Shown here piece by piece: positions 49,001 through 62,261 of a DNA stretch of 64,000 bases. The stretch comes from Drosophila persimilis. Taxonomy: Eukaryota; Arthropoda; Insecta; Diptera; Drosophilidae. Below the pieces are notes generated by a model. The model made no database searches and had not been told where the DNA came from. It worked only from the letters and a program-made list of their open reading frames with translations. The stretch spans positions 22,072,001 to 22,136,000 of the forward strand of contig NW_020825288.1 of NCBI RefSeq assembly GCF_003286085.1. The letters are read 5' to 3'. Each line of letters starts with the position of its first letter. Position 1 is the stretch's first letter. The position numbers and the translations under genes are program-made.

Positions 49001-49852
49001 TATCGTTTGCTGCTTGTCTACACTGAAAAAAAATGGCATGAAAATCAGCCCCGGTCAATTGTTTTCCACATTCAGGCTATAATAATAATATTTTGATTTA
49101 CTTATGATTTAATCATTTATTTCTAGTAGTTTTTTTTCGAATTTTTAAAAGTTTGCTTGCCACAAAATATCGGAATTTGAGGGAATATAGTGTGATATCA
49201 CAGGAGTCTGCAAAAAACATCACGTAACTCTAGGCCATAAGGCCACTGATCATAAGTGTACCCACTGTAAGAAACATTTAGATACATTGAACATTCAGAT
49301 GAATCTTTCATAAGGACACAGTTCCACGATATACAAATAGTAGATCATGTCTTGTATTTTTAATCGTTTTCTTAACATTTTTGTACAGTGGACCACTGCC
49401 ATTGCTTCTGTCTCCCGTTCTGCCTTTTCTATGCTGCCTGCCTTTTTCTGCGGCCGCTGCTGCTTCCTGTTCGGCCTCCGCCACTGCCACTGCCACTGCC
49501 ATTTCCTCTTTTTTCGGTTTCTTCCTTTACGGCCTTTAGTTTCTCTCTACCTTTTGCCTCTTGCTGCTTCCTGTTCTTTCTGCTTCGTGTGCTTTGAAAT
49601 TGGCTTCTCTCTATTTGGTCTTTTTCACTTAAACCGAAATGTCATTTCGATTTGGTTTCTTACAAATGGCCGTCCCCATCTCCATCCCCATCTCCATCCC
49701 CATCCCCATCCTTAGCCTTCGCCACTCCTCGACAATTTGTTTGCCGCTTGTGTTTTGGCGAATTAGCCGTTTAGCCTAAGCGGAGAGCCACCGGAGGGAG
49801 AGTCCAGTGAGGGGTGAAAGTCGATTGAAAGCTTTTTAAGGTGTGTTTTTGC

Positions 49853-49853
49853 T

Positions 49854-49887
<34 letters not shown>
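49853..49887. repeat. (TG)n/(CG)n microsatellite
   Basis: About twelve TG units run into CG units, an alternating purine-pyrimidine tract able to adopt Z-DNA. Confidence 0.85.
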
Positions 49888-49888
<1 letters not shown>

Positions 49889-52800
49889 GCAGTTCAAGGA
49901 AAGCCAATTTATTGCATACGTCGAGCGGCAGTCGTAGGATGTGGTCAGGAGTCCTGCCTACTCGAGCGGCACTAAGAAGCAGCCAAAAGGAACGGCTTAA
50001 CCTTATCAAAAAGGCCAGCCTTTGACCCTGAGCCATATCGTGGCATAGAAAATGGGATAAGAAAGATGTCAGAGCACTCACTCCTCCTCTCCCCCACGGG
50101 ACCCAACTTCTGGCATAATTTCTGGAGCATAGAACTTGCCGGCGCATTCCAAAGCAGCTAGAACTTTGGCCAAAACTTCCTCACACACACATACACTCAC
50201 AAAAGAGAAGCAGGAGTGGGAGGATGAAGATTGTCTATGGCCTTTCAGGATTTATTTACCCATACCACCATACCCCCGGTCCCAAAAAGGTTGATTCATT
50301 TTCCATTGAAATACGATTATCTGGAATGTGCCAACAAATTTATGTTTTTGTCAAACTTAATTGGAAAATTGAGCATAAGAATTTTTGAAAAGGGGACAGA
50401 AAAATAAGGAGAAGAATGAAGGACAGGGAGCAGCAATATTTTTAAATATGAAAATTTTTTACCACATTTTTAGCATTAGGTATTGTCGATAATTAACTTT
50501 TTTTGGGGAAAATATTTAAAACACCACCAAAGAGCCCCTCTGTCTCTATTCTCACTGTTAATACTAAATTTATAATCTAAGCAAATCCTATAATTTATGC
50601 AGCTTTAAACAGTTAAAAGTTAGACCCTCGATGTCAAAAGTTGTGGCTGTAAAGTTGTGGAAATTAAAAATTCTTGAATCATGTAAAATCAAGGAATTCC
50701 TCTGCTGTACTGCTATACCGATATCGATTCATGGGCAACGGCATTCGCTGTGCTCGTAGCTCAGGTGACTCTGCCCCACTTCAATTGCCCCACTCGTGTG
50801 CAGAGGCAGTGGAAGAGGCAGAGGCACATAGACAAAGGTTCTCCTGTGTGCACTCCCTATAAATAAACTCGCCCACACATCCTACAGCCATCCACTGGAA
50901 CACTCGAATAGATCCAGAGAGGTAGACACAGACACGTAGCAGGACTTCTTTCTCTGTGCGGAAGCATGAAAACGCCCCCAAGGCGCGCATTAATTACAAC
51001 TTCCGGTTCAAGCTTACCCCTGGCATCAGAGGACAGAGAGGCACAACAGGAGGGAAACAGCAAATAGGGGAACAGGAGGGTAGCATCGAGCATGGAGCGT
51101 CAGCGTCAGATAACAAAACAGAAAATGCCATTAAACTGATTGAATGACAGCCTGATCAAATGATTGAATGCAAGAGTAAGGGACCGAGCAAATGAATGGG
51201 GGAATGGGGAACAGTTTGAATGGCTCTTCTTCGTCTTCAAATGTCACGTTTCGAGGCGTGTGGGGTGGGGAAGAAAAGCGAACCTAGACACAGGAAAAAA
51301 CAAGTTGGAAAAAGGTAGGAGGAAGTCGATAGATGGTTACTACTCGCAGGAGTTGTAAATTTAGAAAGATCTCACAGAGAAACGATGGTGAAAAAAAAAC
51401 AATATAACCAACAGAAAAACCCTTATCAACGAATCTTGTATGTTGTTTTTGCTATTCTCGGGCATGATCATTAGTGTGCTGCGTGCAGGATCGAAGGAAC
51501 TACCACTATGCTAGAGTGACAAATGATGGCCTTTATATCTATATTTTGTATGGATTTTTCAATAATTTTATCTGCAAAAGCTCTTAGGTGTATACTCTCG
51601 GATAGCCTCTCGGATGTAGAGACCCATAGAGCGTCGGCTGTTGACATAGAAAAGACATAGCCCATTGCTCCCAACAAGTACTCGATGCAGTAAAAACCTG
51701 TCCGGAGTAAGGTGCTATAGGTATCTAGTGAATAGGAGGGGACTTTCCCAAACCAGAAGCACGTCAGTTAACTGAAAGAATGAGGAAACCAAATCGTGCA
51801 ATCAATAAACAATGAAACGGCCAGCAGGCAATACCATTTCGTTCTCAGAAGTTTTTCCATTTTCATTTCCCGAGATGTTTACACGAGAAATTTGTTAACA
51901 AGTGTGAAGTGAAAAGCGAACGCTGCAGCGGCATGCGAGTATATTTCAAAATGCCAAAAGGAGTGGGGGCTAAATAGGGTATGGGAATGGGAATGGGCTA
52001 TGGAATGCCGGGTGAACAAAGGGATTATTGACTTGAGGGCAAGTTTATTTTACGCCAAATGAGCTCAGCCGCAAAATATCGATTTAAATCAATGTCCATC
52101 CATCGCAGCACTCTCCATTCTCCATTCTCCATTCTGGTTGGGGGTCGGCCTCCGTTTCTGTTCGGTCCTGGTCTCTGCCAAGTGGATATGTCTATACGGA
52201 AAGGGCCCCCCCCTGATTGGGGCGATTGCTGCAGGGGAGTATGGGGCAGGTCACGGCGCCTCCATGAATGAGAACGCGTACACATGGCCAGGGCATGACG
52301 CCTGTGGTTGAGGCAGCTAGAGCTCTTTTCTCTCTGTGTGTGTGTGCGTATTTTGCTCTGATGGTTTCGTCTTTTATTTTTAGACATATCGACGTCTCAG
52401 CTATAAATATTATTTCTATTTTATTACACATTTTATTCCATGCGATGTTTGCTTTTGCTGGCTCTAACGAATAGGTTCTCTTAAGGGAAACATCTGGCCA
52501 CAACACGTGCTAAAAATCTCTCTCTTTCTTTTAAATAATATTACATCGTTGCAACAAAAAAAATAATAGAAACTAAAATCAATGTGCTACCATCGTTTGA
52601 TTTATGAGGAAAACCCTCTAGAAAACATAAATTGTTTTTCTCTTTGATTCCATTAGGGTTCAAGGTTTTCCCGTTCTTTGAGTCAATGATTTTGTTTGCT
52701 TTTAAAAATAAATAAATATTTATGAGCTGGAAAATTCTAGCCTGATTCTAGGTTTGTTCTCTAGATAAGAATCAATGTTTATGGAGATATATTTGAAGTA

Positions 52801-54487
52801 AGTTTTTGGGAAAATTGAATTAGATTTAAAAACAAAAATAACAGATGATAGATAAATGTAGAGGTAAGATTATAGATTAGGTTGCTTTGGCACAGAAATC
52901 ATCAGAAATATGGCCAAAAGAAGATCTCTTGTGTCTGTGGAAACGCAAGGCCCAAAGGCAGAGGCGTTGGCATTGCGTTGACGACCACGTTATGACTGAC
53001 TGACTGACTGACTGGAGTGAGGGATCGGATTGAGTGACTGACTGAGTGACAGGGCCCTTACATCTTCGAACAGAATGAGATCTTGACAAGCAACACGAAA
53101 CGATGAAAACACAACAAAACGGGAAAGAAACGTACAAGAAAGAAAACGAAGCAAGATATCAAGATCAGGCCGATTTCAACGGAATCCATTTAGTGCTGCC
53201 AAATAAATACCACCAACAAAACGTTCAACGAGTGAACTTTTGTGGGGTGGGGGGGAGAAACAAGTTCAAGACTCACCAAAATGTGAAGAGAAGAGAAATT
53301 TAGGTAAAAGTTCCCTGTTCTGATGTTGCATGGAGTCTCGAGTGTCGCGGGGCCAAGAGTAATAAAAAATCAATGTTTGAACTTGTCTTTTTACGACTAT
53401 TGCTTCATTCTGTTTGAGGAGTGCCTTTGGGGAGCAAAGTAGGGCCACAATTTGGTTCTTATCAACATTTATCCAGGTGAGCAATAAAATACAATCTATT
53501 GTGTTTTGGGCCAGGTTATTACACGGCTTGAAGGAGATAGCAAGGTGATGGTTTTTTGTGTGAGGAGTGTTCCGGTACCACAAGGATTCAAAGTTGAAGA
53601 GAAACCAACTTTTAAGAGGAGCAAGGAGAAGAATAACTTGCAAATACGTGTAAAGATTTCCAAGGGTATGGAAATAATTTTCTTTTTATAAAGTCCGTCC
53701 CTTTCCAGCACTCGAACCGAAGAGCGAGAGACAGAGAGAGGGAAAGAGATCTCTCTGTCGCATACATATAAATGAACTAATTTGGTTTACGCTTTTTGGG
53801 CGATTTTATGGACCGCAGTGCCGCAGAGGCAGACCGTGGGAGGGAGGCCATGGGAACTTGGGAACTTCTCACAGTGTACAAGAGATGTATGTGGATGTGC
53901 CCCTGTGCTATGGCCAAAAACAATTGTACTAAAGCATAAATTTACTTTATTAAATAAAGAAAATACAGTCATAATTCTTTGGCTGCTTTTAGGGCCCACA
54001 TCTACATCTTGGCCGGCCCCCCATTCGGATCCGTTCTGCTGACGTTGTCTCTGCCGTTTTGTTGCCGTTTCTGTTGGCTGTTGCTTGCTGTTGGCGGGCG
54101 GTGGCGGTGGCGATGGCAGTGGCAGTGGCGTCATGGTGGGCGTCTCTGACATCCACGCGGCGGCGGCATCCGACAGACGCGACGCTCAATTTCTGGCCTT
54201 ACTTAACCAAAAATAATTATGTGGGATACACACAGACATACAGACAGATACAAAGATATACTACTAGTCGCAACTAAATTAAGCATATTTTAGCTATTTT
54301 TATATTGAAATAATAATTTGGCTGCTTCTTGCCATTTGTTAATGGCTTTGAAATGAACAGTCGAGTCGAAGGAAACCCAAAATTAACCACGAGTCGAAAG
54401 ATGTTCCACAGAAAATAAAAGGCCACAGAGACTGTGGATACCCTAGAATTCACCAAAACTATCAGATTCAATGGGAGAAAGGAATAT

Positions 54488-54976
54488 ATGTTGATAAATA
54501 TTGCAATTGAAGATCATTTAGGAGTTCAAAGAAAAGGAAATAATAATAAGAAGAGATCAGGCAAAGTTTATCTTGGACCATTTCGAATAGGTTCCTTAAG
54601 GAAACAGAAACTAATGTTTAGTGAAGAACAAATTATTAAATTAGGACCTGATTTTCTTATAAATGATTTTTTATGTTATCTCAAGAAGGATTTTTATAGG
54701 ATTACTATGGCAGCTTTGATTGCATGCTCCTTAATTTCCTTTACCTTACATGCAGAGTCTCGAACCCCCGCCAAAGTTCATAATACTTTCGAACGTTTTG
54801 TAGGATACAGAGTACCGTCCGAAATGATGGAAACTCTTTCGCAAGATGCCAACGACAACGATAACAGCTTCCACCTGCATACACAACCAACAAACACACA
54901 CAGCAAAAAAAAAGACGAGGCGTCCCCCCAGCCTCCACGCCAAACTACAATACGAAGGGGGACCCGTCTTATTTAG
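54488..54976 (+). CDS. Uncharacterised 162-codon ORF, doubtful
   Basis: An open frame from the ATG at 54488 to the stop at 54976. The first half is Lys/Ile/Leu-rich with a plausible mixed composition and a hydrophobic stretch (MAALIACSLISFTL). The last third is made of low-complexity ACA/CAA/CCC DNA. I recognise no family, and no promoter or poly(A) signal is evident. In 64 kb of AT-leaning DNA an ORF of this length is expected by chance, so this is listed only as a candidate. Confidence 0.15.
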   Translation: MLINIAIEDHLGVQRKGNNNKKRSGKVYLGPFRIGSLRKQKLMFSEEQIIKLGPDFLINDFLCYLKKDFYRITMAALIACSLISFTLHAESRTPAKVHNTFERFVGYRVPSEMMETLSQDANDNDNSFHLHTQPTNTHSKKKDEASPQPPRQTTIRRGTRLI

Positions 54977-56888
54977 TAATTTATTTATAAAATCTTCCCC
55001 CTACACAACTTACAGACCAAAAAAAGTTGAGAGGCAAGAAGACGTACAACAACAACAGCAACAACAGCAACAACAGCTACAAAAAAATTGACACCGGAAG
55101 TTGTGGCTGCCTCATCTGCTCTCTGGATTTGCATCTTCATGCCCCATCTCTGTGCCTGTCCCTGCTTTTCTTTTGCTCTCTTTCGGAAGCCAGACAAATG
55201 CTTCAGAGACAAATTACTTGATTTGCATAGTATACATATATACATATATATTCTCCTCCAATATATACATACATATACACCCGCATAAGTACAGACCAGA
55301 GGATTTTCTTTCGGCTGCAAAAGAAAAACCTCTCAACATTGTCATTTTTTTTGTTGGTGGTGGGTTCCCTCTTTCATTTGATTCTTTTTTTATGGAAATT
55401 TTTATCAAAAAAAGAGAAGAAAAAACTGCGGGGTTGCTTGTTAGGTGCGGGAGGCGCAACCAAGCGTGGCAACTCCCATCGTAACTCCCTCTCAGATGGG
55501 GAGCTCCGCTCTGATGTCAGTTGGACAAGCCGGCTTAGCCTGAGACGGGGCTTTCCATTCATTCATTAATGCCCAAAGAAGCGCGGCGCAGACCCAAACA
55601 AACAGCGGAGTGACAGAGCAACAGAGGGACATCTATGATACTTTTGATTACATGATGCCCTGCTTCTGCTCTTTTGCAAAAAAAAAAAAGAAAGAAAAAA
55701 AACATTGCAGCAGTATCCCAGTAATCCCCATAAGACGACTAGATGCCAAGGCATTCCTACAGCTATAGCACCGATTACAACCAAAGCCAGAAACAATCGC
55801 CGCCACAGTGGTCCACAGAAGAAGGTCCGTCAGTACATTGGGGAAATGGTTCCTAAGGGTGGATCAACAGATGGTCAATCGATGGGATAAAATTAAATAT
55901 TTACGAGGCATCGAATTGAGAGTGTTGATGATAGTTTAATGGGGTACAAATATGGGGGTAGACTTCATAGATTAGATTGCGGGAGTCGTTTAAAACTCAA
56001 GTGTTTGTGGGAAGAACATTTTCCACAAAGCTACATCTACCTAAAAGCACTTGGCTGCCATCGATCTGTGCACACATATATAATAAATAAAATCTACTAA
56101 TTAAAAATTAATAGCTTTAAAGATTACTTTACCTATTACTGATCTATCTCTAATGCTTCACTGATGACTTTCCTGATAATGCTACCACTTTATAGATGAT
56201 AGATGGCGCCTGGTTATGGACGATGATTAAGCGGAAAAGCCACACAATTTTCCATCCCCACTATCAGTGGCCTTATCAAAATAAACTCAGGCAAATAAAA
56301 TCAGGTGCAACTTCCAGCCTAATCTAATAAGCGTTTATAAATAGTATGGCATCGTTGCATCGACAAAAAATCTGTGATGTGGAGATTTGTGGTGAGAGCT
56401 AAATAGGGGGACAAACACACATCAACAATCGCGTAACAGGCAGAGGCCTTATCGAATCAGTATTGAATAATCAGCATCCAGTATTCCACAGAAAAATCGT
56501 TTTTTAATTCATTACCGTTTCAGAGTTTTTCCTATCCAATAAGTTAAATATTGTTTATTTTTTGATAATCTGCAAGCCTTTATTTTCAGTTAAACAACTG
56601 ATGAAAACCACTGTGCGATCCACAGAGCTCTCATGCAATCGTAAAAATGTAGGGAATTAAGTCAGTCAGTGACTGTGTGTAACAGTTAACTGAATTTGTC
56701 TCCCCATCTCTGCACCGCCCCTCTCTATACCTCTTTCTCTCTGTCTGTGGAAGTTGCACAATAGCAGAGGGGGAGCCAGTGGCACGGGGAAAGTCTTACT
56801 CAATCTTGGCTGCAGTCTGCAGACGTTTTTCCAGAGCCAGAGGAAAAAGTAAAATTCAGCTTGAATGCAGCGCAACTAATTAGTTTTG

Positions 56889-56890
<2 letters not shown>

Positions 56891-56924
<34 letters not shown>
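56891..56924. repeat. (GCT)n trinucleotide repeat
   Basis: Eleven GCT units, not in any supported coding exon. This opa-type sequence would encode polyalanine or polyglutamine if transcribed and translated. Confidence 0.9.
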
Positions 56925-56927
<3 letters not shown>

Positions 56928-58191
56928 TTGCTGCTGTAATCGCAGTGGAGCGCAGACAGCGACAATTTTCCCACTGAATTTTCACTTTTTTTGTTTCTTA
57001 CCCAGTTTTCCTTCTTCTACGTGTGCGCCAAAGAAAATCAAGGAAAAACAAGCAAAACAAAAGAATTTATGAGATACAAAAAAAACTTTTGGCCTCACTT
57101 GGGGTCGTAGAGACATCGGGATATGTATGTGCTACATATATCTCTGTTATGTCTCCCATTGGGATTGTTCTTATTTTGGGTTTATTTCCCAAAATAAATT
57201 CCATAATAAGACGTATGGAAAATCGTTTATTTGAAATACCTAAATTGCACACTCGAACCAGATAAAAACCAGTTGCTACGCATTCGAATTCAATACAAAG
57301 CGAAATATACGAGTATACGTACGATATATGGATGTAAGAAACATTATACTTGACTGCAAGGTCGAAATTAATTGGTTCTTGGGCATGGCATGGCATTCTT
57401 TTGATTTCGAACCGAGGTAATACTGAGTTAAAAAACAAAAACAAATTTATAGAGCATGGAAAATGGCTTCGGTTTCAGTACTAACATATATTTAAGGGAA
57501 CTTTTACTTTTTCCGAACTTTGTGCAAATATCTTCTTAAAAATTTAAAAGATTATAATAACTGTTCATATGACTTAATGGAAGTATTCTTTGCAAATGTT
57601 TCACAAAGCAATAAAATGTAGATTTTCATAGATCGAAGGATAACCTGTCAATGGACCACAGTATTATCTTCGTTGTAGGTGTTAAAACAGATATTTGCCT
57701 ATTTGTCCATTGTCCATTCAAAAAGATTCTAGATAATATACTCCAGTCTTTATCCCCCACCCCATCCGCGAAGTATTACATTTTACCGTGCCATTTGGTG
57801 ACATTTGGTATATTACAAGGTCCATCTGCCAATTCTGTCATGTCTCCAAATATACTTTCCACTCCGATTGATGGAGCAACACTGTCTGTGTAGAGGGATA
57901 ATCTCCTTTCATTTTTTAATTAAAACAAATGAAAGTCGAGAGTATCAGTCTCCACTCGGCCCTTCATGACTTGGACTACGAACAATAAACTTCCGCTAAT
58001 AGACCATAAAAAGACCAAGCAACCCAATAAGCAGAGTACAACGAGTACAACAACATCAGAGTGTCAAAGTAATCGATGACCCTCCCACAAAGGTATCGAA
58101 AAGATGCCAAGTGCCTCTTTATTTGACTTTATATTGTATTTCTGTTGTTGGTTTTCTGTTGACTCTGCCTTTTGTCGCTTATTGCCTGCTT

Positions 58192-58227
58192 AAAAAAAAA
58201 TCAAAATCAAAATCAAAATCAAAATCA
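58192..58227. repeat. (AAAATC)n hexamer repeat
   Basis: About five AAAATC units after an A run. The long Asp-Phe or Lys-Ser ORFs over it are artefacts. Confidence 0.85.
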
Positions 58228-58688
58228 TGGCCATGGCTACTCGTAGCATGCGATTGTACGTTTTCAGTTTCGGTTGGTCTTTCAGCCATAGAGACAGAGA
58301 GAGAAAGAGACACGAAAATAAATAAATAAACATGGCTGAATAAATGAATATTAAATGGCCAAAAGCTTTGACCAAAAAAATAATAAATAACTGAAAATAA
58401 TGCATGCAAACAGAACGGGGTTTCGGCTCGAACGAAACTTTGTATACCCTTAAAAAACGGAACCCTCTAATTGATTATTATTATATTGTTATTATTATAT
58501 TCAAAATATATGGAGCTGAGGAGCTGAGAGTCTCAAATGTTGATAAATGTTAAGATTCAATGGCACCTGATTTTCATTGATTGTAGTCATCCGATAAGTC
58601 TTCCAGAGCTTTAAGATTAATGCAAATGTTTTCTTAGGTTTTCTTAGTCTTTTAAATTGAAGACAGTCTTCCGCCTAAACTTGTTATA

Positions 58689-58707
58689 ATACCCCCCGTA
58701 AGGGTAT
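58689..58707. repeat. ATACCC...AGGGTAT short hairpin
   Basis: ATACCCC and AGGGTAT arms around a CCGTA centre, the same family as at 40070 and 46002. Confidence 0.5.
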
Positions 58708-60486
58708 ACGTAGGTATTAAAGAAAAAACCAATGTACGGGGAATGGTAACCCAAAAGCGATATTCGATACGCAAATATTTTGCGTGTTTGTTTGCCCTAT
58801 CAGTTTTTTGCCTGGTAGTCTGTGCGGCACAGTGTTTTGCACAGTGCGTTGCAGTGTCTATTTATGTGTGTGCCTGGCAAAGCCAGAATCGGATTCAAAA
58901 TCGAATACAATCGGAGTGCGTCAAAGCGGGGGCTACGTTTGAAATTTGATTGACTACAATCCCATACAAAGAGGACGGCGGCACGACGACGTCATCTGCC
59001 AAGTATGTTTTTTAAAGCTTCAATTGGAACTTGAGGCTTGAGGTTTGTTTTTTTTCTAATGCTGCCGCCCACGTACAGTCCGCCAAGAGATACTTTTACA
59101 GCACACACACACACACACACGAACAGGCAAAAACCGCGAGAGCGGAAGCAAACAACTTCGACGGCATAGAAGTGTGTGAGCGGGCGAGAACACGAGAGAT
59201 TGTATATGGTGTATGGGAAAGGGAGATGGGGAAGAGGGAGTGACAAGCTTTTGCGGTTTTTAGTTACACAGAAGACCCTCGCACAGTGGAATGGGTAGGC
59301 AAAGAAAAGGGGCTGCAATATAATTACATTTGTGTTTTGTTTTTTTTTTTAATGTGAGCGAACCCCAAAGATAAATATTAAGCACAAACAAAAATTTTGT
59401 TCGCTGCTTTCGAATTTTGAATCGGTGTTAGCTATTGAATCTACTCTGGTCATATCCCATCATATTGCACCACTGTGCCTGTGACGGTGTCGTTTTTTTC
59501 TTCCCCCCCTTGGTATTGTCATTTACTTTGTGGCAAGCAATTACATGCGACAAGCCAAGCGGCAGTTGTTTGTTGTTGCTGGTTCTGCTGTTGATATTTG
59601 ATGTTTGTTGCTTATGGGTTTCGTTTCTGTAGGCGTGGCCCAGTTTCTTGCTGTGGTTGTTGCCACATTTGGCAGCAACAATTTATGTCAAGCCGAAAGC
59701 CGCCTGCTTTTTGCGTCTCTGCGCGAAAACATGCGTAAAAGTAGCTGCGAAAAGACGGCCACACTGTGTCTGTGCCGTGCCGCCCCATCAGACACCCTTT
59801 CGCACCACACACCCGCGCCCGCAGACACACCCGCCCGCCCCTCACCGTAATTAAAATGCCTGGCAACAAACACAAAGTTTTTTTTGGCGAAGAGTGTGTG
59901 CGAGGAGATGAGCAGATCTGGGAATAGACTGAAGAGATCTGTAGGGGAGATGGAGGGCATTGTGACAGTGGGTTGAAGAGAGCTCCTGGAGAGGGAGAGG
60001 GAGCGACGCCAGGCCTGCATTTAATGGCAGTGTTGACAGTCGCCGCATAGCGGGACGCTGGCATCTGTCATACATGCATGTCATACGGCAAATAGCTTAA
60101 CTGTCATAAAAACAACAAGTGGGAAGGGCGTACGAGACGAGGACGAGGGAGAGGGAGAGCAGAAGATCGTAAAACGGTTTATTGCAGGGAGTCGCTGCTT
60201 GAGGAAAAGACGGCTGGGGTTGTACGAAAGATTGAACGTAAAAATGCCTGTTCTTTTCTCTGGCATGTTTGTTGATTTCCAAACATACATATATTATTTT
60301 TATGTTTCATTTGATTTATTTATTAACTGCACTGCCCGGACCCTTCTTCCACAATCTGTACATGCTCGCTACCACTCTCACTCTCTCTCTCTTCTTCTAC
60401 CTCTCCCCTTTTGTTGCACAGAACTACTGCTGGGGCTGCTGCTTATTCTTCCTCTTCTTCAGCTTCTGGTCAAAACGCCAACGCCT

Positions 60487-60509
60487 CACACACACACACA
60501 CACACACAC
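60487..60509. repeat. (CA)n microsatellite
   Basis: Eleven CA dinucleotides, preceded by a CT-rich stretch at about 60365-60410. Confidence 0.9.
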
Positions 60510-61599
60510 TTACACAACATAGTTGTATGCGTGTTAGGGAGGGAGTTTAATAATAGCACACACTCACACACACGTTATAAAAGCTCCCGCTGGAGCGGCG
60601 TCTGCTAAAGATGTTAGAAGAGGTGGAAAGTGGAGAGAGGAGAGTATAGAATGCAGCACTAAAAACTTCAACGACTCCTCAACCCCCTGCACTTCCGCAC
60701 TCTTCTGGCAAATATCAAACAGCGAGAGAGCCAGAGAGAGTGAGCAGGCAGGGCAACTGAATGGCAGCAAAAATCACAAAAGCAAATACAAAAAACTTTC
60801 TTACTAACACACATGCATACACACACATACACCCTCTCCCATTCCCATTCCCCTTCCCACTCCTCAACGAGCCAACGCTAAAGTTTTGTGTGTGCGTGGG
60901 CGGGAGGATGGGGTGAGGGCTGACGGGTGACGGGTGAGGCACTGACTGCCACTGCCACAATAATGCTCTTGTTGTCTGCGGCAACCGGGAAAAGAGATGG
61001 CAACTGGCAACAGTTATGACGCGGAGTAAGAGTGAGAGAGGCAGAAGGCACAGGAAGTTTGTTGTTGATTTTTTGTTGTTTTTGTTTTTCTTTCAATTAA
61101 CACCATGGAAAGGGTAGAACAAGACAGACAGAGAGTAGCGAGGGGGACGGGTAGAAACAGAGAGCAAGTCGGGAAAATAGAGAATCATACAATTTAACTA
61201 GATACTTTTTTGCATAAACAATTTCTTATACAACGAACGGGCAGGCACAATTTTGTTTATTAAATATTATTACTGCACGCTGCACACGCACACACACACT
61301 CATACTCATGCATGTATGACGCGTACCTCTCTCACATTCGGTTCGTGCTTCACCAAGTAGACGCCGCCAACTGCGAGCGCAACAACAATTTAGGTGTGAT
61401 GACGTTTGGGCAGGGGGCGGAGGTGCAGAGATGCAATTAATGCACTCTTGTTGTTGTTGCTGCCTCTGCTTCTACGACACTTTGACGTTTATACTTTTTT
61501 ACTTTTTACTTTTGTATTTGCAAACACAAACGTCGCGCTGTTTCTCGATGGCTTTGATTTAATTCAAACACACTTTACTTTGCTTTTGGTTTTCTGTTT

Positions 61600-62050
61600 T
61601 TTACCGACACGCAAAGACACACAAGCCCACAGAGGGAAAAGCCAAAACGCGCGCACGTCCGTCCGTTTTCTGCTCGTGACGCGACGAGTGAGTGCGTTCG
61701 ATTAGTTGTTCGGTACGACTAAAAAGCCCCGTTGATTCGTGGACTCCACGAACCCCAACCGGCTGGACCGGAGCCGGAACCGGAGCCCCCACCAGTTCGA
61801 TTGGAACAGCCGGCGCATTGAGCTGGTTCGCCGGGTAATCGGGCAATCGAACTAGTTCGCAGATGAAGAGACCGTTGCAAGCTGCCAGCGGAATGAAAAA
61901 AAAACCGAGGGGGAACGCTGTGAGTTGCTGCGGACACCGCAACTCTACAGAAAATCAGTCTGAGCGTGACGTCAGGCGCTGCGTAGCCACTGCAAATTGA
62001 TATTGCTTTTGGTTGCTGACATAAACTCTCTCGCTTCACAATTAAAGCTG
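61600..62050 (-). promoter_or_regulatory. Candidate promoter and non-coding first exon of the scaffold gene
   Basis: After 16 kb without genes the sequence turns GC-rich, with CCGGAACC-type and TTCGATT words and CGAACGCACTCACTCG-like leader sequence on the minus strand. It ends near a possible splice donor (GTGTCG|GTAAAA, about 61605). This resembles a Drosophila 5' UTR. The only minus-strand gene in the window that lacks a promoter is the scaffold gene at 29.9-38.2 kb, which would then have a 23 kb first intron. I cannot identify a start site. Confidence 0.3.
61967..61974. promoter_or_regulatory. CRE palindrome TGACGTCA
   Basis: A perfect cyclic-AMP response element palindrome, the site of CrebA/CrebB-type bZIP factors. 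It lies just upstream of the presumed minus-strand leader. Confidence 0.4.
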
Positions 62051-62261
62051 CCACTGTAGAAATCTGTAAGCATGTTAATTCGCTAGAAAAATACAAACTT
62101 TATATAAACTGTTTCGGAAGAAAACACTCTTCCTCACCAGCGATCTTTCATTTTCCAAATATGGGAAATGTGGTTGATCGTACAGTGTTATACATTTTTC
62201 CAGTCTTTACATACTCTGGTATAACATTAATTTTCCAGTCATACATATTCAGTAAGTAAGT
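62051..62261. other. AT-rich spacer
   Basis: No gene or motif of note. Confidence 0.5.

Larger units (their letters stand above)
45435..61599. other. 16 kb non-coding stretch
   Basis: I recognise no gene in this region. ORFs of 100-180 codons occur on both strands, but they are low-complexity or lack motifs. Simple repeats include (TG)n at 49853-49887, CATCTC/CATCCC units at 49672-49711, GACT units at 52993-53014, CAA/CAG at 55046-55080, CTG at 56891-56924, AAAATC units at 58192-58227 and CA runs at 59102-59120 and 60487-60509. TACCCT-type hairpins lie at 46002-46020 and 58689-58707. The likely role is a long intron and regulatory DNA of the minus-strand scaffold gene. Confidence 0.5.

Noticed and set aside
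54755..54785. Possible tRNA B box (GGTTCGAGACTC on the minus strand)
   Set aside because: No matching A box, acceptor stem or cloverleaf could be formed around it.
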